DNA of 14,860 nt, from assembly GCA_903938075.1 (NCBI GenBank), contig CAJABS010000185.1, forward strand, positions 1-14,860. Direction: 5' to 3'. Within the stretch, counting starts at the first letter, position 1. Each line of letters opens with the position of its first letter. Positions 1-5,505 of the stretch are shown piece after piece. Both the position numbers and the translations under genes were made by a program. This DNA is from an uncultured Chloroflexota bacterium. GTDB taxonomy: Bacteria; Chloroflexota; Limnocylindria; Limnocylindrales; Limnocylindraceae. The notes beneath the pieces were generated by a model. That model was given only the letters and a program-made list of their open reading frames with translations, ran no database searches and was not told the DNA's origin.

Positions 1-57
1 CAGCTCGTCGGGCTCATAACCCGAAGGTCGGTGGTTCGAATCCATCCCCCGCAACCA
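1..57 (+). tRNA. Initiator tRNA-fMet (CAT), 3' part
   Basis: This is the 3' three-quarters of a tRNA; the 5' acceptor strand and most of the D arm lie before the window. The anticodon stem is TCGGG (8-12) with CCCGA (20-24) around loop CTCATAA, with anticodon CAT at 15-17. The T arm is GGTGG-TTCGAAT-CCATC, ending at 46. The 3' acceptor strand CCCCGCA (47-53), discriminator A54 and an encoded CCA (55-57) follow. The three consecutive G:C pairs next to the anticodon loop are the hallmark of initiator tRNA, and the sequence closely resembles E. coli fMet tRNA. The usual C1:A72 mismatch can only be half-checked: A is present at the position equivalent to 72. Confidence 0.95.
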
Positions 58-91
58 ATAGGACCTCAACCCCGTATCGGGGCACACCCGC

Positions 92-613
92 CTATGGGCC
101 GTCGGCGAATTCCGCGATCTCTGCAACGCTGATAAATGGACCGACGCGGTAGTCGAGCACCACACCGTTTGCGTCAAGAAGCAGGGTGAGCGGAGCGGCA
201 TTTACTGGCACCTGTGCAGCAATGGCGCCGTCGGCATCGATCAGCGTTGTCCAGGTGGCCCCAAGCTCTGTCGCCGCCGCTGTGGCTGGCCCCACCGCAT
301 CCTTGTAGAGCACCCCGAGCACTGTTGCGCCCGGCACGAAGCCTGATGCGTAGTCCGAGAGGAGCGGAATCTCATCACGGCAAGGGATACACCAGCTCGC
401 CCAGAAGTTCAGCAGAATGCGGCCGCTGCCGCCTTCGGCTGTTGGCCACGATGAGATCGTGACGCTTGGGTCGTAGAGCGGATGGGCTGATCCGATACGT
501 ATGGTGCGGCCGATCAGTTGGTCGCTACTTGCTGTGGGACCGCTGCAGGCGGCGATCAGGCTAGCGGCAAGGAGTGCGATTGCGGCGCGGCGGATGCGCG
601 CCACGTTGATCAC
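92..613 (-). CDS. TlpA/ResA-like thioredoxin-fold lipoprotein
   Basis: A 173-aa extracytoplasmic thiol-disulfide oxidoreductase. A signal peptide ends in a lipobox (LIAAC, residues 19-23), so C23 should be lipidated and the protein held at the outer face of the membrane. The thioredoxin fold follows, with active site WCIPC (C75, C78) after a LLNFWAS strand and the cis-proline at about P141. TlpA/ResA/CcmG relatives reduce cysteines of apocytochrome c or of the CuA site of cytochrome oxidase. With a cupredoxin gene directly upstream, a role in copper-site or cytochrome maturation is a reasonable inference. The start is GTG (611-613), overlapping the upstream TGA in a GTGA, which implies translational coupling. 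It is the last gene of the minus-strand operon and converges on the tRNA. Confidence 0.88.
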   Translation of the reverse strand: MINVARIRRAAIALLAASLIAACSGPTASSDQLIGRTIRIGSAHPLYDPSVTISSWPTAEGGSGRILLNFWASWCIPCRDEIPLLSDYASGFVPGATVLGVLYKDAVGPATAAATELGATWTTLIDADGAIAAQVPVNAAPLTLLLDANGVVLDYRVGPFISVAEIAEFADGP

Positions 614-1695
614 TGAAGGATGACCGTCCCAATCATGTTGGGGTGCACGGTGCAGATGTAGACATAGGTCTTCCCTGCGGTGAGGGCGGGTACGTCGTAG
701 ATACGCTCATCGACGCCGTTGAAGATCTCGCCGAGGTAGACCTCTGGGCCGGTGCCCGTGTCTTCATGGATGGCGACGTTGTGGGGGATACCGGCGTCGT
801 AGTTCACGAAGCGAATGGTGAATGGAGCCCCAGCCGGCACGGTGATCGTTTCGCTGTCAAAGGCAACAAGCTCCGCGCACATCGTGATGGTCGCATCACC
901 ACCCTCGGCACAGGCGGTTGGCTCGCCGCTCGGAGAGGGGCTCGCCTCACCGCCACCGATGATGCCCGCCTGCGAACCGGCGAAGAAGACGAAGAGGAGG
1001 CTGAAGAGGGCGATCGCAACCGTGGGCGCCTTGCGTGGCGTTGGGTTGACGAGGTGCCCAGTGGAGTCGGCCTCGGTGGTGGCGCGATACTCGCGCCCCG
1101 CGTCGACGAGCCAGCCAATCATCGCGAGCGCCGTCATGAGGGTTCCGAGCAGTGCAAATTCAAGTCCGACTGCAACACCGAAGAGCATTACGGCGGAGCC
1201 GGCGCTTACCAAGAGTGGCAGGAGTGAAGGCGGCGGCAGATGCACCCCCTCGGGTGGGCCGCTTGGCGCCGCTGTTGCTGGAGCATCGTCAACGTGCAGC
1301 GCCATCGCTGAACCTGCGCCGAGCGCGTCGTATTCGCGAACCGCTTCGCGGCCCCAGGCAACGAGCGACAAGACGAAGAGGAGCCCCGCGACGGCGAGTG
1401 CTGGGCCACCAAGTGCAACGGAGAAGAAGAGTGCGCCGGATGCTGCTGAGATGAGGAACGGCGCAAGGCTTGGCCCTGGCAGGTGAATGCCGGATGGCAC
1501 CTGTGGCTTACGGATCGGCATACCAATGCGACGAGGCCCGGCGCGGCGGAAGCGCCAGAAGACCCAACCGTAGAAGGCGACGACCAAGAGCAGGACGCCG
1601 ATCGGGATGAGCTTGATGAGTGCACTCCAGTCAGGGGCGACGAACGGCCCAAGGAGAGAGACCACCCATTCAAGAAGGGAGCGGAGAAACTCCAT
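610..1695 (-). CDS. Membrane-anchored cupredoxin with duplicated transmembrane module
   Basis: A 361-aa membrane protein ending in a blue-copper domain. There is one N-terminal hydrophobic segment (about 28-48). Two homologous modules follow (about 66-126 and 148-206), each starting HLPxPSLxP, then two membrane helices and a W..(D/E)AxREY motif. A further helix (about 224-244) leads into the C-terminal cupredoxin domain (about 262-361) on the outer face. Type I copper ligands are visible: H305 in the IPHN motif, then C348, H351 and M354 in CTVHPNM. The duplicated modules recall small or extended subunits of actinobacterial and Chloroflexota cytochrome c oxidases. It may therefore be an electron donor to the oxidase or an accessory subunit. 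It lies 15 nt after the 54-aa gene and overlaps the thioredoxin gene by 4 nt. The cupredoxin fold is secure; the partner is not. Confidence 0.88.
   Translation of the reverse strand: MEFLRSLLEWVVSLLGPFVAPDWSALIKLIPIGVLLLVVAFYGWVFWRFRRAGPRRIGMPIRKPQVPSGIHLPGPSLAPFLISAASGALFFSVALGGPALAVAGLLFVLSLVAWGREAVREYDALGAGSAMALHVDDAPATAAPSGPPEGVHLPPPSLLPLLVSAGSAVMLFGVAVGLEFALLGTLMTALAMIGWLVDAGREYRATTEADSTGHLVNPTPRKAPTVAIALFSLLFVFFAGSQAGIIGGGEASPSPSGEPTACAEGGDATITMCAELVAFDSETITVPAGAPFTIRFVNYDAGIPHNVAIHEDTGTGPEVYLGEIFNGVDERIYDVPALTAGKTYVYICTVHPNMIGTVILQ
1078..1500 (-). repeat. Intragenic tandem duplication (two membrane modules)
   Basis: Residues 66-126 (1318-1500) and 148-206 (1078-1254) of the cupredoxin protein align by eye. 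Both have P-x-G-(I/V)-H-L-P-x-P-S-L-x-P-(F/L)-L-(I/V)-S-A, two hydrophobic stretches, then a Trp and an acidic/REY ending (EAVREY against DAGREY). They are separated by a 21-residue Ala/Pro-rich linker. The nucleotide sequences have diverged, so this is an old duplication. Confidence 0.75.
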
Positions 1696-1710
1696 GTCGC
1701 TCGGGATCCG

Positions 1711-1875
1711 TTAGCTGTCGGTGTTCATGGCGTGGATCAGGATCAGCGTCATCGTCGCCATGGCGATCCCGAGGCAGAAGAGGAGCGTCGCGCCCTGGAG
1801 GTCGTTCGAGACGAAGAGATAGACGGCGCTGAGGACCACAAAGAGGAGGCCAAAGGCGTAGGCGTACTTGTTCAT
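1711..1875 (-). CDS. Small two-helix membrane protein, 54 aa
   Basis: Encodes MNKYAYAFGLLFVVLSAVYL and onward to ...HAMNTDS with a TAA stop at 1711-1713. Two hydrophobic helices (about 5-22 and 29-49) are separated by a short SNDLQGA turn. A good Shine-Dalgarno sequence (minus-strand AGGTGGGAG, 1881-1889) sits 5 nt before the ATG. It is the first gene of the minus-strand operon, 15 nt ahead of the cupredoxin gene, downstream of a TACAAT box. I do not recognise the family. Size and context fit a small cytochrome-oxidase-associated subunit, but that is inference from neighbours. Its size makes it easy to miss. Confidence 0.75.
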   Translation of the reverse strand: MNKYAYAFGLLFVVLSAVYLFVSNDLQGATLLFCLGIAMATMTLILIHAMNTDS

Positions 1876-1923
1876 GGCTGCTCCCACCTTTCAGTTGTTG
1901 GGCCAGTCGGTTGTGCTTGGGAG

Positions 1924-1929
1924 ATTGTA
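1924..1929 (-). promoter_or_regulatory. Putative -10 box (TACAAT) for the cupredoxin operon
   Basis: On the minus strand TACAAT lies 48 nt before the ATG at 1875, giving a predicted leader of about 40 nt that carries the Shine-Dalgarno site. No convincing -35 box is seen at 16-18 nt. It lies in the 94-bp divergent gap with ctaG. Confidence 0.4.
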
Positions 1930-1969
1930 GCGCCGCCCAAAAAACTACGAACTGGACGAAGATGCGGGT

Positions 1970-2914
1970 ATGACGCATCTGCTGCAGATCCCGACCCACG
2001 GAGGGACCCCGCCGGAGCTCTCGCTGGAGTCACTCCTCTACTGGTCCTGGCCGCCAGTGATCACGATCGCCGTTCTGCTCTTTGGCCTCCTCTGGCTGCG
2101 TGCGATCCGTCAGGTGGCTCGGGAGCATCCAGCGAACCCGTACCCGCGTCGCCGCACGGTCAGCCTAGTAGCGGCCCTCGCCTTCCTTCTCCTAGCGCTG
2201 CAGTCAGGTATCGAGCGCTACGACACGACCCTCTTCTCGATGCATATGGTGCAGCACCTCATCCTGCTCTTCCCTGTGCCGATCCTGCTGCTGCAGGCGG
2301 GGCCGGTGACGCTACTCCTCCGGGTCGCCTCGCCGCGCTGGCGCGCGCGAATCCTCGCCGTTCTCCAGAGTCGCGCCGTTGGGGTGATCAGCCATCCACT
2401 CGTTGGCTGGACGCTCCTTGTCGCTGTGATGTGGGGGACGCACCTCTCGATCATGTTCGATGCTGCCCTGCAAGACCAGTTCATTCACTACCTAGAGCAC
2501 GCGCTCTATCTGTCGATCGCTCTTCTCTTCTGGGCGCCGATCTTCTCGGTCGATCCGATCAGGCACCGACTGCGCGGCGCGAGTGCCCTGGTCTACCTCA
2601 TTACGCAGATGCCGCAGAACAGCTTCCTTGGCGTCGCGATCATGTGGTCGCCTGCGCCGCTCTACCCGTACTACGCGACGCTGCAGCGCGCCTGGGGGCC
2701 GACACCACTTGAGGATCAGCAGCTCGCTGGTGCGATCATGTGGCTCGTGGGCGACGCACTCTTCTTGGTTGCGATCTTCGTCGTCTTGGCCGCACTGGCA
2801 AAGGCTGAGGATCGACCGAAGTCGCGATACGATGAGGCCCAGACGGCGGCGGCGATTGCCGAGATCCGTCGACGAGAGGTGCTCCTAGCGGAGCGGAAGA
2901 GGAGCGAAGAGTGA
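1970..2914 (+). CDS. ctaG: Cytochrome c oxidase assembly factor CtaG (caa3 type)
   Basis: A 314-aa polytopic membrane protein of the caa3_CtaG family, which is needed for assembly, probably copper delivery, of aa3/caa3 cytochrome oxidases. About seven hydrophobic helices are seen. Family signatures present are HMVQH (92-96), followed by an FPVPILLLQAGP stretch, WGTH (H158), the H173/H177 pair in IHYLEH, a LLFWAP segment (186-190), and DQQLAGAIMW (249-258). These histidines and the nearby methionines are plausible copper contacts. The C-terminal 35 residues are charged and helical, presumably cytoplasmic. No strong Shine-Dalgarno sequence precedes the ATG. The gene diverges from the cupredoxin operon and is coupled to the YHS gene by a GTGA overlap. 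Confidence 0.9.
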   Translation: MTHLLQIPTHGGTPPELSLESLLYWSWPPVITIAVLLFGLLWLRAIRQVAREHPANPYPRRRTVSLVAALAFLLLALQSGIERYDTTLFSMHMVQHLILLFPVPILLLQAGPVTLLLRVASPRWRARILAVLQSRAVGVISHPLVGWTLLVAVMWGTHLSIMFDAALQDQFIHYLEHALYLSIALLFWAPIFSVDPIRHRLRGASALVYLITQMPQNSFLGVAIMWSPAPLYPYYATLQRAWGPTPLEDQQLAGAIMWLVGDALFLVAIFVVLAALAKAEDRPKSRYDEAQTAAAIAEIRRREVLLAERKRSEE

Positions 2915-3153
2915 GCGTGGCAATTGACCCGGTCTGCGGCATGGAGGTGACGATCACCCCTGACGCCCTCACCACCTCGATCGAAGTCGCGGGGCTCGCC
3001 GTCGCCGGCCAGGCTGACCGCCACCGCGGAGCACTCGACGTGAGCGCCCCAGGGCAGGAGCGCTTCTACTTCTGTGGGCGCGGCTGCCTCCTCGACTTCC
3101 AGGACGACCCGAGCCCGCTCCTAGATGCGGGGTATCAGCCCTCGGGGATGTAG
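2911..3153 (+). CDS. YHS-domain metal-binding protein, 80 aa
   Basis: A small cytoplasmic protein with a YHS domain. DPVCGMEV is near the N terminus (6-13, C9) and a FYFCGRGC motif (C55, C59) precedes DFQDDP. YHS/TRASH-like domains bind soft metals such as copper through these cysteines and are often attached to copper ATPases. Start GTG 2911 overlaps the ctaG stop (GTGA), with a GAGGAG about 8 nt upstream. The tight coupling to ctaG suggests a copper-handling partner, which is inference. It carries an insert of roughly 10 residues (about 34-48) between the two motifs compared with minimal YHS domains, and ends soon after the second motif. Confidence 0.8.
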   Translation: MSVAIDPVCGMEVTITPDALTTSIEVAGLAVAGQADRHRGALDVSAPGQERFYFCGRGCLLDFQDDPSPLLDAGYQPSGM

Positions 3154-3171
3154 GGCAAGTCGGGCGGGAAG

Positions 3172-3180
3172 TGGTACCTT
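3172..3180 (+). promoter_or_regulatory. Putative extended -10 promoter for the ferredoxin gene
   Basis: TGGTACCTT fits TGN-TANNNT and lies 49 nt before the ferredoxin ATG in a 76-bp gap. The predicted leader of about 43 nt carries the Shine-Dalgarno site at 3214-3220. No clear -35 box is seen. Confidence 0.35.
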
Positions 3181-3229
3181 CTCGCGCACAGGCTCCCACA
3201 AGGGGGGCGAGAGAGAGGAGCTCACGACA

Positions 3230-3517
3230 ATGGCCTACGTGATCGCAGAACCGTGCGTTGATGTACTTGACCAGTCGTGTGTTGCCGTCTGCCCCGTGGA
3301 CTGCATCCACTTCGAAGAGGGGACCGACCGCAAGCTCTTCATCGATCCTGATGAGTGCATTGACTGCGGGGCCTGCGAGCCAGAGTGCCCAGTGAATTCG
3401 ATCTTCCCAGCCGAGTCGGTACCGGCGCAGTGGTCTGGCTACATTCAGATCGACGCCGATTGGTACAAGGACAAGACCAGCGCACGAACCGCCGTCGACG
3501 CCGCTAAGCCGCGCTGA
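3230..3517 (+). CDS. fdxA: 7Fe ferredoxin ([3Fe-4S][4Fe-4S])
   Basis: A 95-aa soluble electron carrier. The start is ATG 3230, chosen because AGAGGAG (3214-3220) lies 9 nt upstream and because MAYVIAEPC is the typical family N terminus; upstream in-frame codons (from 3125) overlap the YHS gene. The cysteine pattern matches Azotobacter FdI-type ferredoxins. C9, C17 and C53 should hold the 3Fe-4S cluster, and C21, C43, C46 and C49 the 4Fe-4S cluster. C25 is the usual extra free cysteine. The C-terminal 35 residues (from about Q66) are a short acidic tail, shorter than in long FdxA proteins. It is a plausible electron acceptor for KorAB. The methyltransferase gene begins 10 nt downstream. Confidence 0.92.
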   Translation: MAYVIAEPCVDVLDQSCVAVCPVDCIHFEEGTDRKLFIDPDECIDCGACEPECPVNSIFPAESVPAQWSGYIQIDADWYKDKTSARTAVDAAKPR

Positions 3518-3527
3518 GGCGGGCGCC

Positions 3528-4382
3528 TTGAGCGCCGTCGCACCCTTCTCGTGCTCCTGGTGCGGCCTCCCTGTCTCTGCCACAACGCTCGAAGACCTCT
3601 CGGCATGGACCCTTCTCTGCCCCGCCTGTCTTGAGCGCGCACCGGGCCAGCCGTATCTGAAAACAAAACTGAAAGAGGGCTTGCGTCGTCGCGCCGAAGG
3701 TGCACAGCCACCCGTTGGTATTCCACTCGCGCCAACGCCAGCAACACCCGCAACGACTGGTGCACCGGAGGTTGGTGAGAGCGGCGTACCGGCGCGACTC
3801 GGGCTGCTCCCCCCACCACAACATCCCGATGAACTAGAGGCCTGGTACTTGAATCGCGCGCCGTACGATCGCGGACCACTTGGTGGCGCCACGTGGCAGG
3901 GGGAGCTTGATCGCGCGGTGCTCTGGCTCGATGCACTTCCGTATGAGGGTCGCATCGTGGAGCTTGGTGCAGGGATCGGATTCTGGACGGTGTTGCTTGC
4001 ATCGCGCGGTGATACGAGCGCCTACGATGCCCGCGAAGATCGCCTAGAACGTGCGCGTCGGCGACTGATCGCCCACGGCCTCACGGCACATCTGCATCCG
4101 CGCGCGATTGACGCGGGCCCTGAAGGGGCTCCCGCTGGGCTCGTCGTGGTGCCGTTCGTCTTGAGCCAACTCGCCGCGGAGCCACGCGCGCGGATGATTG
4201 ATGTGGCCCATGCATGGCTCGCGCCCGGTGGGCGTATTGCGGTGATTGATCTTGCCCCGCCGAACTTTGATCCAGCCACGTTGGAGCAGGCGGCAGGGGA
4301 GATGCTCGGTGCTCGTTTCACCGATCGACGCGCGGAGGTGCTTGGCCGACACCTCGTCTTGATTGAGGCGACTGCGCGCTGA
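3528..4382 (+). CDS. Class I SAM-dependent methyltransferase with N-terminal zinc ribbon
   Basis: A 284-aa cytoplasmic protein. The N-terminal zinc ribbon has CSWC (C9, C12) and CPAC (C31, C34). A low-complexity Pro/Ala/Thr linker (about 60-100) follows, then a Rossmann methyltransferase domain (about 105-284). SAM motif I is VELGAGIGFWT (144-154), the acidic ribose contact is probably D167, and a LAPGGR turn (231-236) precedes a VIDLAPP strand. I cannot name the substrate: LAPPN is not the NPPY/DPPY amine-methylation signature, so a small molecule or other target is possible. The start is TTG 3528, with GAGG at 3516-3519, partly within the ferredoxin stop. It converges on the lipoprotein gene with a 5-nt gap. 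Confidence 0.82.
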   Translation: MSAVAPFSCSWCGLPVSATTLEDLSAWTLLCPACLERAPGQPYLKTKLKEGLRRRAEGAQPPVGIPLAPTPATPATTGAPEVGESGVPARLGLLPPPQHPDELEAWYLNRAPYDRGPLGGATWQGELDRAVLWLDALPYEGRIVELGAGIGFWTVLLASRGDTSAYDAREDRLERARRRLIAHGLTAHLHPRAIDAGPEGAPAGLVVVPFVLSQLAAEPRARMIDVAHAWLAPGGRIAVIDLAPPNFDPATLEQAAGEMLGARFTDRRAEVLGRHLVLIEATAR

Positions 4383-4387
4383 TCCCC

Positions 4388-4777
4388 TTACGGGTTCAGT
4401 GTGTGTGAGTCGAGGAGCCGATTCAGCAGCTCTGGGAGTGAGTCCAGTTCGAGGCCAGCTGGCCGCACCATCTCTCCGGCTCCAACAGTCACACCGAGGA
4501 TTGGGTCGTCGCTATTGGCGCCGACCGGAATCTCGCGGGCGGCCGCCGCAGCGAGTGTGGCCATCTGGTCCGCAGGGAGGGTGATGCGTTCGATGTATTG
4601 CCCGTGGGTCATGATGCTTCGCCCATCGGCGTAGACGAGCGCGCTCTCCTCGTAGCCATTCGACCAGCTTCGGGTAACCGTGTAAGCGGGGGTGCCGCTC
4701 GGTTCAGCGGCAGAGCTACACGCGCCGAGGCTCGTAGCGACTGCGATGGCCACGAGGAGTGCGGTGAATCGCTTCAT
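4388..4777 (-). CDS. Small secreted lipoprotein, unknown function
   Basis: A 129-aa protein beginning MKRFTALLVAIAVATSLGAC. The signal peptide and lipobox LGAC put the lipidated cysteine at C20, followed by a short Ser/Ala/Pro tether. The mature part has strand-rich segments (YTVTRSWSNGYEESALVYADGR) and an ITLPADQMATLAAAA helix, a pattern seen in small beta-rich lipoproteins that I cannot place in a named family. A longer reading frame extends upstream to 4828, but the start at 4777 is preferred because the signal peptide begins there and a TATAAT box lies 6 nt before it. Transcription is then probably leaderless. It is divergent from the 218-aa membrane protein gene. Confidence 0.75.
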   Translation of the reverse strand: MKRFTALLVAIAVATSLGACSSAAEPSGTPAYTVTRSWSNGYEESALVYADGRSIMTHGQYIERITLPADQMATLAAAAAREIPVGANSDDPILGVTVGAGEMVRPAGLELDSLPELLNRLLDSHTLNP

Positions 4778-4783
4778 CGTGCG

Positions 4784-4789
4784 ATTATA
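4784..4789 (-). promoter_or_regulatory. Consensus -10 box TATAAT, leaderless spacing
   Basis: On the minus strand a perfect TATAAT ends 6 nt before the ATG at 4777, so the expected transcription start coincides with the A of the start codon. This is the geometry of leaderless promoters in high-GC Gram-positive and Deinococcus-type bacteria. No -35 consensus or Shine-Dalgarno sequence is present. Confidence 0.7.
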
Positions 4790-4807
4790 CCCGTACGCAT
4801 TTGATGA

Positions 4808-4812
4808 AGGAG
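4808..4812 (+). promoter_or_regulatory. Ribosome binding site deciding the start at 4819
   Basis: AGGAG lies 6 nt before ATG 4819. The in-frame TTG 4801 and ATG 4804 lie before or over this site, so 4819 is the better start. Confidence 0.7.
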
Positions 4813-4818
4813 AAGAGC

Positions 4819-5475
4819 ATGGCAGCACGACGTGATAGCGCAGAAGAGCTTCGCATCCTTGAGGCGCAACTCGATCGCATGCGCGGCATGCTCGGCGCGT
4901 ATTCAGGACTCTTCTTTCGGCAGATCACGATCTGGGGCATCGTGAGCCTGCTCCTTCTCTCCCTCTCCGGCCTCAGCACGGGCGCACCTGTTGGGGTGCT
5001 GCTCCTCTTTGTTGTTCCATTCGCCTTTCTCGAGGCGGGCTACACCTTCTACTACACGGTGTTCGCGCGGCGACACGCAGAGCTCCTTGAGCGCACCATC
5101 AATGCGCGGCTCGGTCGCGATGTGCTGGCAGCGCATCGGCTTGAGGCGGCCTACTTCTATGAACCCGATGCGCCGAAGCTCTCGTTCCTCTCACTTGGGC
5201 GGCTGACCGGCTACGGCAGCGTGATGACCATTGGCTACTCCATCGCCGCCGTACTCCTCTGGGGGGCGGGGCTCGACGAGGCGCTCACCCAGGTGGCGGT
5301 TGGGGGGATGCACGTGGGCGTGCTCGTTGCAGGGGTGGTCTGGACCCTCGGCGTCACCCTCTATCTGCTCTGGCACTTCCTCTCCCGCCGTGACGAGGAG
5401 CGCCTCCTGGCCGCCCTACGGGTCGCCTACCCAGATGCGGTAGGCTCGCGTGGAGGCGCCCGGTCCGGGCGGTAA
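4819..5475 (+). CDS. Four-helix integral membrane protein, unknown function
   Basis: A 218-aa protein that I do not recognise. The N-terminal 30 residues form a charged helix (SAEELRILEAQLDRMRGML) that could be a coiled coil. Two helices (about 36-53 and 57-80) are followed by a roughly 50-residue basic/acidic cytoplasmic segment containing RRHAELLERTINARLGRDVL and AAYFYEPDAPKLSFLS. Two more helices (about 132-150 and 163-187) and a charged C-terminal tail follow. Glu and Tyr residues inside helix 2 (EAGYTFYYT) are noticeable. The start at 4819 is set by its Shine-Dalgarno site. The korA start lies 30 nt downstream, so it may be the first gene of that operon, but no functional link is visible. 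Confidence 0.72.
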   Translation: MAARRDSAEELRILEAQLDRMRGMLGAYSGLFFRQITIWGIVSLLLLSLSGLSTGAPVGVLLLFVVPFAFLEAGYTFYYTVFARRHAELLERTINARLGRDVLAAHRLEAAYFYEPDAPKLSFLSLGRLTGYGSVMTIGYSIAAVLLWGAGLDEALTQVAVGGMHVGVLVAGVVWTLGVTLYLLWHFLSRRDEERLLAALRVAYPDAVGSRGGARSGR

Positions 5476-5505
5476 CTGACCTACGGGCAGAGGAGTACGA
5501 GCGAC

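Noticed and set aside
70..82. Short hairpin CCCCG-TAT-CGGGG between the tRNA and the thioredoxin gene, as a terminator
   Set aside because: The stem is only 5 bp and no run of T follows on either strand, so a terminator call is not supported.
643..1227. Long plus-strand reading frames opposite the cupredoxin gene (also 815-1486 and 1483-2712)
   Set aside because: These are antisense shadows in high-GC DNA. They lack domain signatures and ribosome sites, and the minus-strand frames carry clear motifs.
3125..3229. Longer ferredoxin N terminus starting at 3125
   Set aside because: It would overlap the YHS gene and add a non-homologous Arg/Ser-rich stretch. The ATG at 3230 has a proper ribosome site and the family N terminus.
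2969..3955. 328-codon minus-strand frame opposite the YHS, ferredoxin and methyltransferase genes
   Set aside because: It is Arg/Ser/Gly-rich with no recognisable domain and covers three well-supported plus-strand genes.
4778..4828. Upstream extension of the lipoprotein (17 more residues)
   Set aside because: It would place a polar stretch ahead of the signal peptide and include the TATAAT box in the coding sequence.
5457..5470. GCCCG-GTC-CGGGC stem at the end of the 218-aa membrane protein gene, as a terminator before korA
   Set aside because: It lies within codons of the gene and no T-run follows, so it is more likely a by-product of GC-rich codons.
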